Positions 1 to 10,500 of a stretch of DNA of 64,000 nucleotides are shown here, in pieces. Made by a program: the position numbers and the translations under genes. Each line of letters opens with the position of its first letter. Position 1 is the first letter of the stretch. Below the pieces are notes generated by a model that saw only the letters and a program-made list of their open reading frames with translations, was not told where the DNA came from and ran no database searches. Source of the stretch: Emticicia aquatilis (lineage in GTDB: Bacteria > Bacteroidota > Bacteroidia > Cytophagales > Spirosomataceae); NCBI RefSeq assembly GCF_014644295.1, contig NZ_BMKK01000004.1, positions 434,001 through 498,000 of the forward strand, read 5' to 3'.

Positions 1-2
1 TT

Positions 3-389
3 CGGAAATATATCGAAAATGGCGGCTTTGTCTTCGTAGATGATTGTAATCACGATATTGATGGACTTTTTGCGAAGTCATTTGAGCAAGAAATGGCTCG
101 AACTTTCGGAGCAAAAGCCCTTCAAAAAATCCCGAATACTCACCCAATTTATAATTGTTTTTTTCAGTTTGATGGTCCTCCTACTACTACTTTTGAGCTA
201 AATGGCTGGGGGGATGACCTCGTGCATGATTACTTAAAAGCAATTATTATCAATGGTAGAATCGGGGTTTTATACAGCAATAAAGATTACGGCTGCGAGT
301 GGGACTACGATTTCAGAAACAAACGCTGGCTCGCCGAAGACAATACGAAATTTGGAGTAAATATTATTAATTATGCCTTAACGGTGTAG
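3..389 (+). CDS. DUF4159 family protein, C-terminal part (truncated by window edge)
   Basis: An open frame runs in from the left edge without a start codon. The ATG at 93 is internal, because the codons before it read through motifs such as YIENGGFVFVDDC that belong to the domain. The remaining ~129 residues, with HPIYNCFF, LNGW and GRIGVLYSNKDYGCEW, match the C-terminal half of DUF4159, a glutamine-amidotransferase-like domain found in Bacteroidota aerotolerance (Bat-type) loci. It is followed 70 bp later by a MoxR gene, the usual neighbour of DUF4159 genes. The exact biochemical role of the family is not established; membrane or envelope stress is inferred from context. The family assignment is fairly secure. 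Confidence 0.75.
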   Translation, partial: RKYIENGGFVFVDDCNHDIDGLFAKSFEQEMARTFGAKALQKIPNTHPIYNCFFQFDGPPTTTFELNGWGDDLVHDYLKAIIINGRIGVLYSNKDYGCEWDYDFRNKRWLAEDNTKFGVNIINYALTV

Positions 390-459
390 GTCTAAAATTC
401 AGCCGTAATTTAAAATTCATTGCCGTCTGCTTTAGCTGACGGAAAAAATTCAAAGAAAA

Positions 460-1437
460 TTGGAAACCAAAGAACTTCATCATTACAAAACATTAGTAGC
501 CAAATTACCCCTACTAAAAAAAGAAATTGCCAAAGTTATTGTCGGTCAACAAGCGGCCATTGACGAAATCTTGATTTCACTTTTGGCAGGCGGACACTGT
601 TTGCTTGAAGGCGTACCAGGACTTGCCAAAACCTTGATGGTAAGCACTTTATCAAAAGCACTTGATATGAAATTCAAGCGAATTCAGTTTACGCCCGACC
701 TCATGCCTGGTGATATTGTTGGTACTGAAATTTTGGAAGAAGACCACGAAACTGGCAAAAAATTCTTCAAATTTAATCGAGGACCAATCTTTGCCAATAT
801 TGTTTTGGCCGATGAAATCAACCGAACGCCTCCAAAAACGCAAGCGGCTTTGCTCGAAGCTATGCAAGAATATAAAGTGACGTATGCTGGTACAAACTAC
901 GATTTACCGAAGCCGTTTTTGATTATTGCTACCCAAAATCCAATCGAACAGGCAGGTACGTATCCACTTCCAGAAGCTCAACTCGACCGATTCTTGTTGT
1001 ATATTAAACTTGGTTATCCTTCCGAAAACGAAGAATTAGATGTGTTGAAAAGCACAACTGGCACAAACAAACCAGTTTTGCAAACCATCATGACCGATAA
1101 TGACATCATTGATTTGCAAAAACTTACTCGCCAAGTACATATCAGCGAAGAATTAATTGTAAAAATCAATCATATCGTGAGAGCAACTCGCCCAGCAACA
1201 ACAAATTCGACTTATGTAAAAGAATGGTGCGAATGGGGTGCAGGCCCACGAGCGGGTCAGGCATTGGTACTTTGTGCAAAAGCAAGAGCGGTACTAAACG
1301 AACGGTTTTCGGTGCTACCCGAAGATATTGAAGCCCTCGCCTATCCGATTTTAAGGCACAGAATTGCATTAAATTTCCGAGCCGAAGCCGAAGGAATTTC
1401 AACGGATGATGTAATAAAGGATTTGTTGAAGAAATAA
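460..1437 (+). CDS. MoxR family AAA+ ATPase
   Basis: A 325-residue AAA+ ATPase of the MoxR class, which acts as a chaperone-like ATPase on partner proteins carrying vWA domains. Walker A is GVPGLAKT at residues 51-58, Walker B is IVLADEINR with the acidic pair at 118-119, and the sensor-1 region reads IIATQNP. The C-terminal lid domain contains GPRAGQ. No ATG is available between the in-frame stop at 433-435 and the conserved core, so translation most likely starts at the TTG at 460 (N-terminus LETKELHH, read as Met). DUF58, BatA-like and DUF4175-like genes follow with very short gaps, the standard Bacteroidota aerotolerance operon arrangement. The family is certain; the substrate is unknown. 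Confidence 0.95.
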   Translation: METKELHHYKTLVAKLPLLKKEIAKVIVGQQAAIDEILISLLAGGHCLLEGVPGLAKTLMVSTLSKALDMKFKRIQFTPDLMPGDIVGTEILEEDHETGKKFFKFNRGPIFANIVLADEINRTPPKTQAALLEAMQEYKVTYAGTNYDLPKPFLIIATQNPIEQAGTYPLPEAQLDRFLLYIKLGYPSENEELDVLKSTTGTNKPVLQTIMTDNDIIDLQKLTRQVHISEELIVKINHIVRATRPATTNSTYVKEWCEWGAGPRAGQALVLCAKARAVLNERFSVLPEDIEALAYPILRHRIALNFRAEAEGISTDDVIKDLLKK

Positions 1438-1446
1438 AATCCGACC

Positions 1447-2310
1447 ATGCTTACAACCGAACTAATCAAACTCAATAACCTACAACTGGCGGGGATACTG
1501 GTGAGTGAACAACTGATGTTGGGCATTCATCATAGTAAACGCTACGGCTACGGCATTGAATTTGAGCAATACCGACACTACGAACCTGGCGATGACCCCA
1601 AGCGAATCGACTGGAAACTTTATGCCCGCACCGATAAACATTTGGTAAGAGAATCTTCGACCGAAAGTAATTTCCACCTCAAGTTTATGATTGATTTATC
1701 GGGTTCGATGAATTATACCGAAAATAACGTAAGTAGATTACAATATTGCAAGATTTTATTGGCATCGCTGGCATATTTAGGGTACAGACAAGGCGATTTA
1801 ATGAGTTTATATGCTCTTCAAAATGGTGAATTACAGACCTTAGTAAGTTCGGGCAAACAATCGTTTCAGAGAATTTTATACACGCTCGAAAAGGCTGAGG
1901 CCAATGGAAAATGGCAAAATCAAGACCCGAAATTTCCTGCGTTAAGTTCTGCTAAACAAAAGGAAGTGTTAGTTTTAGCATCAGATTTACTGCAAGTAGA
2001 TGATGAATGGATTCGCTTGATTTCGAGTTTAGCAAACCCGCACCGAGAGATTCTGATTTTTCAGATTTTGGGTAAACATGAGCAAGAATTTAACCTCAAA
2101 GGTTTTTATCGCTTCAAAGATTTAGAATCTGGGCAGGAGATTGAGCTGGAGGCAGAAGCCATAAAAGATGAGGTAAGAAAAAATGCCGAAACTTACCTTA
2201 AAAACATTGAAACCGCTCTGCAAAAGCCGTTTGTGCATTTGTTCAGAGCAAATTTAGAAACACCAATAGCGAGTGTAATTTTGGAATCAATTAAAAAGAG
2301 AAATTTCTAA
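1447..2310 (+). CDS. DUF58 domain protein (vWA-like, MoxR partner)
   Basis: A 287-residue DUF58 protein. The family signature YEPGDDPKRIDWKLYART lies around residues 40-57 and is followed by FMIDLSGSMNY, a DxSxS metal-ion-dependent adhesion motif of a von Willebrand A fold. No signal peptide or membrane segment is visible, so it is expected in the cytoplasm or at the inner face of the membrane. It starts 9 bp after the MoxR stop and ends 2 bp before the next gene, so it is surely cotranscribed. DUF58 proteins are the usual partners of MoxR ATPases. The specific client in this organism cannot be told from sequence. Confidence 0.93.
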   Translation: MLTTELIKLNNLQLAGILVSEQLMLGIHHSKRYGYGIEFEQYRHYEPGDDPKRIDWKLYARTDKHLVRESSTESNFHLKFMIDLSGSMNYTENNVSRLQYCKILLASLAYLGYRQGDLMSLYALQNGELQTLVSSGKQSFQRILYTLEKAEANGKWQNQDPKFPALSSAKQKEVLVLASDLLQVDDEWIRLISSLANPHREILIFQILGKHEQEFNLKGFYRFKDLESGQEIELEAEAIKDEVRKNAETYLKNIETALQKPFVHLFRANLETPIASVILESIKKRNF

Positions 2311-2312
2311 AA

Positions 2313-3512
2313 ATGGAGTTTTTGAATCCATACATATTGTGGGGAAGTTTAGCAATTTCTATTCCGATAGTCATTCATTTTTGGCATCAAAAAAAAGGTA
2401 AAGTAATTGCTTGGGCAGCCACTCAATGGCTGAGCGAGAAAAACCTTCAACAGTCGAGAGGAATTCGACTGGATAATATTTTGTTGCTCATTATCAGGTG
2501 TTTACTATTGTTGCTTTTGGTTTTTATTTTATCGAAACCTTTAATAAAATGGGCAAAATCTTCTACCGATAAAGCAAAGATTCATCTTATTCAGCCCAAT
2601 CAATTAGTTGTAGAAAATTATAAATTCGAGATTGAAGAAGCACTAAAAAGAGGAGAAAAATGCTATTGGTTAGCATCAAAACCCGTTCAGTTTGATGACA
2701 TGAATGATACTCCGCAGCAAGCATTAAAAAGTATTGCCGCAACGAATATGCAAATTGCACTCAATGAAATCAGCCATGAAATAAATAACCAAACGCTCGA
2801 ATTATACTTTGTAAATCAGCAATCTTTGGCAAAATTACCTGCCATATTTGTTCCGACAGATTTCAAGATTCACTCGTTGGTTGACTCATCCAAACAAACA
2901 AAGTTTTTATCTTTTTCAGAAAATAAAAGAAGTTATATCGATGAAGCCAATCTCTTAAAAACATCAAAAAATGCAACTCAACTAACAGGAGAAAGTGCAA
3001 ATAATGGAGTTTTAAAAGTCGGTATTTTCAATACTGATGCCAATGAAAAAAAGCAAATTTCAGCCGCATTAATGGCTTTAAAAGATATTTACGAATGGGA
3101 GTTTGAGATTGACAATGAAGCAAAAAATGATAAAAAATACGATATAGTTTTCTCAGATAAATCAATACCGACTTCGGATAATAGTTTATATTTTTTTTCA
3201 GGAACAAAGTTTTGGAAACAGATTACCGCTCAAAATACCCAAAACGTAATTTATCTCGAAGATTTATTGAAACCCCAAAACAACGAATGGGTTTTTAATG
3301 GGCAATTACCCGAATTTTTAGGCAATAAAATTATTGATTTTTATAACTTACAATTAAGTAAACCATTGACTGATAATGAGTTAAATAATATTTTTCAAAT
3401 TCAGAAATACCCACAAAAATCATCAAATGAATGGTTTTCAAAAAGCCTTCTGCTGATTTTTATTTTATTAGTAGGCCTTGAGCGATGGCTCGCAATTACG
3501 AAAAACGCATGA
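2313..3512 (+). CDS. BatA-like membrane protein
   Basis: A 399-residue protein whose first ~85 residues are a BatA N-terminal domain: MEFLNPYILWGSLAISIPI, then IHFWHQKK, two hydrophobic segments and the arginine-rich loop between them. The remainder is a soluble, probably periplasmic region with little recognisable sequence, and a last hydrophobic stretch near residue 385 (LLLIFILLVGLERWLAI) anchors the C-terminus. Unlike classical BatA it lacks an obvious vWA domain. It begins 2 bp after the DUF58 stop. Its stop codon overlaps the next start as ATGA (3509-3512), which indicates translational coupling. Family assignment rests on the N-terminal domain and operon context. Confidence 0.88.
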   Translation: MEFLNPYILWGSLAISIPIVIHFWHQKKGKVIAWAATQWLSEKNLQQSRGIRLDNILLLIIRCLLLLLLVFILSKPLIKWAKSSTDKAKIHLIQPNQLVVENYKFEIEEALKRGEKCYWLASKPVQFDDMNDTPQQALKSIAATNMQIALNEISHEINNQTLELYFVNQQSLAKLPAIFVPTDFKIHSLVDSSKQTKFLSFSENKRSYIDEANLLKTSKNATQLTGESANNGVLKVGIFNTDANEKKQISAALMALKDIYEWEFEIDNEAKNDKKYDIVFSDKSIPTSDNSLYFFSGTKFWKQITAQNTQNVIYLEDLLKPQNNEWVFNGQLPEFLGNKIIDFYNLQLSKPLTDNELNNIFQIQKYPQKSSNEWFSKSLLLIFILLVGLERWLAITKNA

Positions 3513-5716
3513 ATCAACTCCGACAAATCATAGCAAAAGTTAATTTGCAACTTTATACCGTTGCTGCTCTGATATGTTTATTGGTAGCGGGGTCGGCTTA
3601 TTTCTTGGTGCTTTTGGTTAGTCATTCTACACTTTGGGCTTTGGTAGCTATGGTGCTTGCCTTTGTGGGAATGGCTTTTCAACAAAAGCTTTTTCAAAAT
3701 AAAAAAACAGAAGCTATCAAGCTTATTCACCAAAAGTTGGGCGATACCGAATACAGTCTTGACCTGCTGAATGTCGAGCAACCTAATTTGGCCGAACAAC
3801 TGCAACTCGAACGCCTTTTTTCAAAAAATACATATCAAACACCGCTGGTTTACGACCAAAAACTGTTGTTGTTTTCTGGCCTTTTCGTCAGTTGCATAGC
3901 TTTCTATATTTTCTCCCCATCATTAAAATTTGGTCAGAATCAAGCAAAAATAAGTAGTTTATTACAAAATTCGCCTACTATTCCAATCACAAAACCCGAA
4001 TTTGAATCGGCAACTTTAAGCATCACCCCTCCTACATACACAGGGTTGTCAAGCAATGAGTCGGATAATATGAATATTTCAGCCATTAGCGGTTCGTTGC
4101 TAAAATGGCAACTAAAATTTAGTCATTCAAACGATTTGACCGTAAAACTTAGCAATAATCGAGGAGATAAAGTTGGTTTCAAAAAATTGGGAGAAAGTTT
4201 TGAATATTCTGACCAATTAATTAGTTCTGGGTTATATGCTTTCAAAGCCTATTGGCACGATTCACTCATTTATCAATCTGATTTTTATCGACTTGAAGCC
4301 ATTCCTGATTTGGCTCCAAAGATTGAACCTGCTTCAAAAGAATTATATCAATTACATTTTTTAAAAGACCCAAAAAACATTCAGGTTTCGGCCAAAATCT
4401 CCGATGATTTTTTGGTAAATCAAGCATTTATTGTAGCTACTTTGGCTCGTGGCTCGGGCGAAAATGTGAAGTTTAGAGAAGTGAAATTTCCGATTTCACA
4501 GGCCAATTTCAAATCGACCACTGTAAGCAAAAACATTGATTTAAAGGCTCTTAACTTTACCCCTGGCGATGAACTTTACTACTATTGGGCAGCCATTGAT
4601 AATAAACGACCAACACCAAATTTCTCGAAATCGGATACTTATTTTATTGTTTATAAAGATACTTCACAAACCGAAGAGGCTGATTTGGCAACGATGGCCA
4701 TGAATATCATGCCCGAATATTTTAGAAGTCAACGCCAAATAATTATTGATACCGAAAAACTGATTGCCCAACGAAAAAAACTTTCAAAGGAAGCATTTAA
4801 TAGCACTTCCAACGAAATTGGCTTCGACCAAAAAGCCCTCCGCCTCCGCTACGGACAGTATTTAGGCGAAGAAAATGAAGGAGCAATTGGTGGGGTAAAT
4901 GCCTTGCCAAGTGATGTAAAAACCGATGGTGATATGCTAAAGGGATTCAGACACGACCACGATGAGGGTGAAGGCGACCACGAAGATGGCGAAAAACATG
5001 ACGAACACGAACACTCGCACGGGGCGGAAAATAGGAATGAAAATGACCCAGTTGCGAGCCTTTTGGCCGATTATGTGCATTCTCACGATGATGGAGAAGC
5101 CAATACTTTTTACGAGCAATCAACAAGAAGTTTATTGAAAAGTGCTTTGGAACAAATGTGGCAATCGGAATTACATCTGAGACTTTACGAACCCGAAAAA
5201 GCGATTCCGTATGAGAAAAAAGCATTGGAATTATTGAAATCTGCCCAGCAAAAAGCCAGAACTTTTGTCAAAAAAACAAGCTTTGACCCGCCGCCAATTA
5301 AAGAAAAAGAAAAACGTATGACGGGCGAATTGACCAAGTTTAATACGGCTTTCAAGTATCAAAAAACATACAGTCAGCAACAAATTGAGGCATTGATGGC
5401 CGAGGTTTTGGGTATTATTTCGAGTAAAGATGCCGAAAAAGCACTAAATAATGCCCAAAAATTAAAGTTAATGGAGCTTAGTTCGGCCATTAGTAATAAA
5501 GTAGTGAATAGTAGTTTATCCAATTGGAGTATTTTAGGTTCATTACAGCAGCTTATCAATGGCAAAGATTTATCAGAAGATGATAAACTGACACTAAAAA
5601 CTAAATTATTTGGGCTAATTAATAAAACTTTACCGAGTAACAAAAATCCCAAAACACAATCTTACAAAGGCGAAAAACGCTTAGAAAAAGCCTATTGGAA
5701 GCATGTACAGCTATAA
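3509..5716 (+). CDS. DUF4175-like large membrane protein with His/acidic-rich segment
   Basis: A ~735-residue membrane protein with two N-terminal hydrophobic segments (about residues 10-55), a third near 115-135, and a long periplasmic part. The C-terminal block (MWQSELHLRLYEPEKA, FDPPPIKEKEKRMTGEL) resembles the DUF4175 proteins that close Bacteroidota aerotolerance operons. The start at 3509 is preferred over the in-frame ATG at 3485 because it forms an ATGA overlap with the preceding stop and gives a compact N-terminus. Around residues 480-530 lies a stretch very rich in His, Asp and Glu (DHDEGEGDHEDGEKHDEHEH), which looks like a metal-buffering loop. Function is unknown; envelope integrity is inferred from the operon. 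Confidence 0.85.
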   Translation: MNQLRQIIAKVNLQLYTVAALICLLVAGSAYFLVLLVSHSTLWALVAMVLAFVGMAFQQKLFQNKKTEAIKLIHQKLGDTEYSLDLLNVEQPNLAEQLQLERLFSKNTYQTPLVYDQKLLLFSGLFVSCIAFYIFSPSLKFGQNQAKISSLLQNSPTIPITKPEFESATLSITPPTYTGLSSNESDNMNISAISGSLLKWQLKFSHSNDLTVKLSNNRGDKVGFKKLGESFEYSDQLISSGLYAFKAYWHDSLIYQSDFYRLEAIPDLAPKIEPASKELYQLHFLKDPKNIQVSAKISDDFLVNQAFIVATLARGSGENVKFREVKFPISQANFKSTTVSKNIDLKALNFTPGDELYYYWAAIDNKRPTPNFSKSDTYFIVYKDTSQTEEADLATMAMNIMPEYFRSQRQIIIDTEKLIAQRKKLSKEAFNSTSNEIGFDQKALRLRYGQYLGEENEGAIGGVNALPSDVKTDGDMLKGFRHDHDEGEGDHEDGEKHDEHEHSHGAENRNENDPVASLLADYVHSHDDGEANTFYEQSTRSLLKSALEQMWQSELHLRLYEPEKAIPYEKKALELLKSAQQKARTFVKKTSFDPPPIKEKEKRMTGELTKFNTAFKYQKTYSQQQIEALMAEVLGIISSKDAEKALNNAQKLKLMELSSAISNKVVNSSLSNWSILGSLQQLINGKDLSEDDKLTLKTKLFGLINKTLPSNKNPKTQSYKGEKRLEKAYWKHVQL

Positions 5717-5773
5717 ATCATTTTAACAATGTTTTGATTCTTCATGAATTCATCGGGCTTCATAAAATAGAAG

Positions 5774-5806
5774 AACGTCGGCAGGGTTTTGAACCCTGCC
5801 GACGTT
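5774..5806. repeat. GC-rich perfect palindrome (REP-like)
   Basis: Arms of 15 bp (AACGTCGGCAGGGTT and its exact complement) flank a 3-base TTG loop. It lies in the 163-bp gap between the DUF4175-like gene and the next membrane protein gene. The GC content is far above its surroundings. No T-run follows directly on either side, so it is a better candidate for a REP-type repeat than for a simple terminator, although it may still attenuate readthrough. Confidence 0.8.
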
Positions 5807-5879
5807 AATCCATCCGATAAATTTATTTAGATTTTTTTCAGATTTACGAGCAAAATAGAATTTCGCTCTACTATTATAA

Positions 5880-7517
5880 ATGAACTTGATTCAACAAATA
5901 CAAAATTTCACGATTTACGATTGGCTTTTGGCAATTGGTTTGATTGCTTTGTTAGGTATTCAATTTTTTACTTTACGCAAACAAAAATCAAGTAAGCGAT
6001 TCAAGATAAAAATTGCACTAAACTTAGTTTTTTGGTTAATAGTTTGCCTATTTATTATCAATCCGAAATGGGAAAAATCAACTGATAGTAATCGAGTTTT
6101 GGTATATGGTAATGATGTGCCATTGAGCGTTGTCAATCAACTGAAAGATAGCCTTAAAATTCAAGAAAGTTTTTCTCAGAAATCCTTTGATAAGAGCCTG
6201 ATAGAAAACCCGAATTTTGCGAATCAAGTCGGAAAAGTGTATATTGTTGGACAAGACGCAAAGCCAGAAATATTGAGTAAAGTTGCTGGCCATGCAATTG
6301 AGTGGATTCCGAGTTTCAAAGAAAATGAATTACAAGAATTACATTGGTCGGCGGTTTTGCGAAAAGGTGATATGCAAGAAGTATCGGGGAAGATAAACCT
6401 TACTGAAAGTAATATTTTGTATCTAAAATGGGGGAAACAGACTATTGATAGCGTAAAACTGAGTAAAGGTTTCAATAATTTTAGCCTAAAGGTTCCAGTT
6501 TTTACACTTGGAGCAAGTTCTTTTGATTTATTTCTCGGCGACGATAACTTACGAAGTATTGAGTTTTTTGCTCAAAAAACTCAAGCGTTTCGAGTGTTGA
6601 TGATACTCACAAACCCTGATTTTGAAAGTAAAACTTTGGCCGATTGGCTGGGCAGAAATGGCAATCAAGTAAAAATAATTAGTACAGTAGCCAAGAACAC
6701 GCAAAGTGCAGTTTCAATCAACCAAATTGATTCTAATTTTACGCCTGATATTATCATTACCGACCCCTCGAATGCGGGAAATAGCCTGGTAAAAAAAGCA
6801 TACTCAGAAGGAAAAAGTATATTTTTCATTAATCTTTCGCAGGCTGACTTAGCCGCCAAAAGTATCAATCAAGCACTTGGCACAAATTGGACTTTTAAAA
6901 GAATTAGCACGCAAGAGAACATTCCAATCTCAGCCGACTTAACGGCCTTGCCGTATTCGATTCAAGCCCATGATTTTCAGAAAAGTATTGGAGATTTCCC
7001 GATTGCTATTCAGAAAAAAAATGGAACGGTTAGCGTTAGCCTCTTGAATGAAACGTTTCCGCTAATGTTGAGTGGCGATAGCCTCAGCTACATGAAAATT
7101 TGGCAAGGTGCATTGCATCTACTTCGCCCATCCAACGCAACTAATGCTTTGCTTGCTGCACCTGTTTTCAAAGATTCTCCTACTGAAATCACCATTAATA
7201 GTGCTGAATCTTTAGCAAAAATTAAAGTAGAAAAAGATACAGTTAACGCTCAAAAATCAGACATAAATCCATTTTCAAGTCAAGTCAATTATACCTTCCG
7301 AGCAACTGGTTGGCAAAAATTGGGTGATTCAATTGAGGTTTTTGTTGAAAATTCAGAGACACAGCTTGCTAAATCTCATCTCTTACAACCTTATTTAAAC
7401 GCCAGCCCAACAAAATCTGGTGAATCCCAGAAACTTTCAGTTGAGATTCCCGAATGGTTGTGGCTTGTAATGTTTGTTTTGGTTTTAGGTGCTTTGTGGA
7501 TTGAGCCGAAGGTTTAA
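5880..7517 (+). CDS. Membrane protein of the aerotolerance operon, BatA/GATase-like architecture
   Basis: A 545-residue protein with two N-terminal membrane segments (about residues 15-32 and 45-62, the second ending in NPKWE), a long extracytoplasmic region and a C-terminal membrane helix (WLWLVMFVLVLGALW). This is the layout of the vWA-lacking BatA-like proteins with an internal glutamine-amidotransferase-like fold. The segment around FRVLMILTNPDFESKTLADW and DIIITDPSN fits a Rossmann-type domain with no visible catalytic triad. It follows the DUF4175-like gene after a gap containing a palindrome. Its last 4 bases overlap the end of the convergent gene. I do not recognise a named family beyond this architecture. 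Confidence 0.75.
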   Translation: MNLIQQIQNFTIYDWLLAIGLIALLGIQFFTLRKQKSSKRFKIKIALNLVFWLIVCLFIINPKWEKSTDSNRVLVYGNDVPLSVVNQLKDSLKIQESFSQKSFDKSLIENPNFANQVGKVYIVGQDAKPEILSKVAGHAIEWIPSFKENELQELHWSAVLRKGDMQEVSGKINLTESNILYLKWGKQTIDSVKLSKGFNNFSLKVPVFTLGASSFDLFLGDDNLRSIEFFAQKTQAFRVLMILTNPDFESKTLADWLGRNGNQVKIISTVAKNTQSAVSINQIDSNFTPDIIITDPSNAGNSLVKKAYSEGKSIFFINLSQADLAAKSINQALGTNWTFKRISTQENIPISADLTALPYSIQAHDFQKSIGDFPIAIQKKNGTVSVSLLNETFPLMLSGDSLSYMKIWQGALHLLRPSNATNALLAAPVFKDSPTEITINSAESLAKIKVEKDTVNAQKSDINPFSSQVNYTFRATGWQKLGDSIEVFVENSETQLAKSHLLQPYLNASPTKSGESQKLSVEIPEWLWLVMFVLVLGALWIEPKV

Positions 7518-10500
7518 TTGCATCCATTCATTTCAGCCGTAAAACTTGCATTATTCTCAACTTTAAAACCTGGTTCTAATAATATAGATTTACCACTTTT
7601 GTATTTTATTTTAAGGTTACTATTTATTGTAGTATTACTTCGTAAACTTTGAGCTTTAAAAACATTATTTTCGGTCGGATTAGTTGTTAAGTATTTGTAA
7701 GAAGCACAATTGATTATTACTTGTACATTCCCACTTGAAGTTCCTGAACAATATTTATCCGAAATACTATTAATAGCATATATAGTATCATCAACAGGAC
7801 TTACAGTTCGGGTTAATGTTGAACCGAAATAATTTGAAAATAAAGCACCATCGTTGTATCCAAAATTAAATGGAGGAAATCCACTTAATGATGTTGTTAT
7901 AGATGCACTTTCACCTTCTTCAATCCTATATATACCAGAGAGTATTGCTTGCGGTCGAGGTTTTATTATAATATTTGAATTACTCGAAGCTCCATATTCA
8001 ATAGGAGATGTTGACCTAAATCGGATTCGATACCCCACTCCTGCAGAGATATTATCTGGAATCCTTATCATATACTCATTATTTACCTTAGTAAAGGTAA
8101 CATCGGTAAAATTAAGCCCTTGGGCATCGGATATTTGGGGGATAAATAAATTGTCACTGTTAAAATTTCCTTGTGTTTCTAAATTAACTATTTGTGTTTC
8201 ACCACCTATACATTTTATTGGTATGTTATTTTGAGTTAAAGACAGGTTTGCGTAAATTTTACGTCCTGTATTCGGCAAATAATTAATACTCAATTTCCCT
8301 GGCAAAACATCTGAAACACAAAAGTAATTGCCGGTATTAAGGTTAGTTATTGTAATTTCTGTTGGAGATTGAGCTGACGTTTGAGTCCCAATAATATATC
8401 CATCTTGATTGATTGTGATAGGTTGCAAACCAAATATAGGGAAAGATATAAATTGAGAAATATTTGTTGTGATATTATATAAACCATTTCCACCTTTAAG
8501 CTCAAACGGAATATAGAAAGGGTCATCAGTGTATTTGTTAATTGTACCAGATATTATTCTACCCTCACCTCTTTCCCTATAATTAATATTATTAACTAAG
8601 ATTTTTGAAATTGAAGGTGTATTTGTTTCATAGCCTAAATTGTAAACCCCGCTTCCAACTTCCACAGGAATTGTACTTGAGAAAGTACCATTTATTTGAG
8701 TAGTTTGGCCTATATATATTTTTTGTTCATTGTTTTGAAAATAAAACTTTAAAATTGTTCCACTGGGAAATTCATTGATTGTATTGTAGCTAATATTAAA
8801 TAAACCCGTTGAATTTTTACAGGGTATAAAATACGTATTTACTCCTGTAATTTGAGGGGCAAATTTAACTTTTACTGTATCTGGCACATTTACAAAACCA
8901 CAATTGTCATAAGCATTGGCAATAAAAAAATCTTCGTCTTTATTGATAATTAAATTTGTTCCGATAAACACTGCTGGATTTTGAAATTTATAATAAAGTA
9001 GTGGCATTTGTGGGGTTATACTCAACTCTAAATTAAGCGGAAAACTCTCTGAAACAATATTATTTCCAAGTGTTGAACTTAAGATTCGAGAGGGGTAATA
9101 TTTTTTAAGCGTTATATAAAAGTTTCCACTCAAAATTTCTAAAACATTATTTTGTTCATCCACTCTTACAAACCTTATCCAACAAAAATTATCAGGTATA
9201 TTCTGAGTATTTATATCTGTCCAAATTTCATCAGAGGAATAATTACTAATTGGGCAATTTATCCAAATACCACTTTGTCGATTGAGGAATTGAACACCAA
9301 CTTTAAAATTATTTGGTATTTCTCCAAAAACATAATAATTAATCCTTAGTGTATTTTTATAATTATTGCAAGAGACATTTATTTTTTGAAATTTAAGAAT
9401 ATATGGGTTATAATCTACTTTTAGTGTTTTGATAAATGGCTCTGTATAGCAGCCATTTGAAACTTGGTTTATAACAAATGACGTATCTTTTGTAAAATAA
9501 AACGGTTTATCTAACTTAATAATTTGATTAGTTGAAGTAATGAAATTCCCACCATAACCATAAAACATTACTGGGTTATATCCATTGGTAGCAACTGAAT
9601 CGTTATTTGTCCATCCTCCAAAACTAAGGAATTGATTCTCAATTATACCACTTATTTCAACAAATCTTTGGAAAGAAAATACTTCTGGATACAACGATTT
9701 TATTCTCACAGGGCCATTGTAGGTCTTGAAAGTATTCGGAATTACCACATATTTTTTACCAACTTGTATTTCAATATTTGGGTTTGGATATCCAAACTCG
9801 ACAAAAAATTTATTAGTAGGACTGAAACTCCCATTTGAAGTCCAATCAAGCCAAAGTGTATCACCAACACAAATTTTAGGTTTTAAGAGTGGTGCAAGCA
9901 ATACCGCTGTTCGTGAAGGGTCTATATTTGAAACTTGAAAGCTACCAGCTACACTTCCTATTCCACATTGGTTCCAAGTATTTACGGGAAAATAAGTACC
10001 TGTTTGAAAAGTCATTGAGCGAATATAACCATCATTTTCTATTCCCGTTTCTGTATTTGCTTCTAACGGATACGTTCTTCCATCCGACATTTTTACCCAA
10101 CCGTCATTGCAATTGGTAGTGTAATTTACTGCAAAAGTGCTTGGAGAAATAGAATATGTTGAATTTGCAAATGCTAAGTTGGGTACTTCTGTGATTTGAA
10201 TTGGGGTGTTGTAAATAATACCTTCAAGATTTGGATTGTATGCAACGATTGAAAAATAATAATACGATAAACTGCTTATTGTACTATTTGTCGGTATAGT
10301 AAATTTGATTGTATTTGCAGACACCCATGTAGCGTTGACTTCTTCAAAACTTGAACTGTAGGACAATCTTAATGAAAATGGCTCAGTACTAATATATCTT
10401 CCAAACCTAACCTTATAACTACTTGCTTGATTTAGCGTCTGATTACTACTTACTTGCACAAAAATGTCTTGTCCTTTACAAAATTTAGTAGATGAAATTG

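Noticed and set aside
3485-3508. Earlier ATG for the DUF4175-like protein
   Set aside because: It would overlap the preceding gene by 28 bases. The ATG at 3509 forms a standard ATGA overlap and leaves a compact N-terminus.
4937-5225. Minus-strand frames opposite the His-rich segment
   Set aside because: They arise from the repetitive GAC/CAC codons of the plus-strand protein and lie fully inside it.
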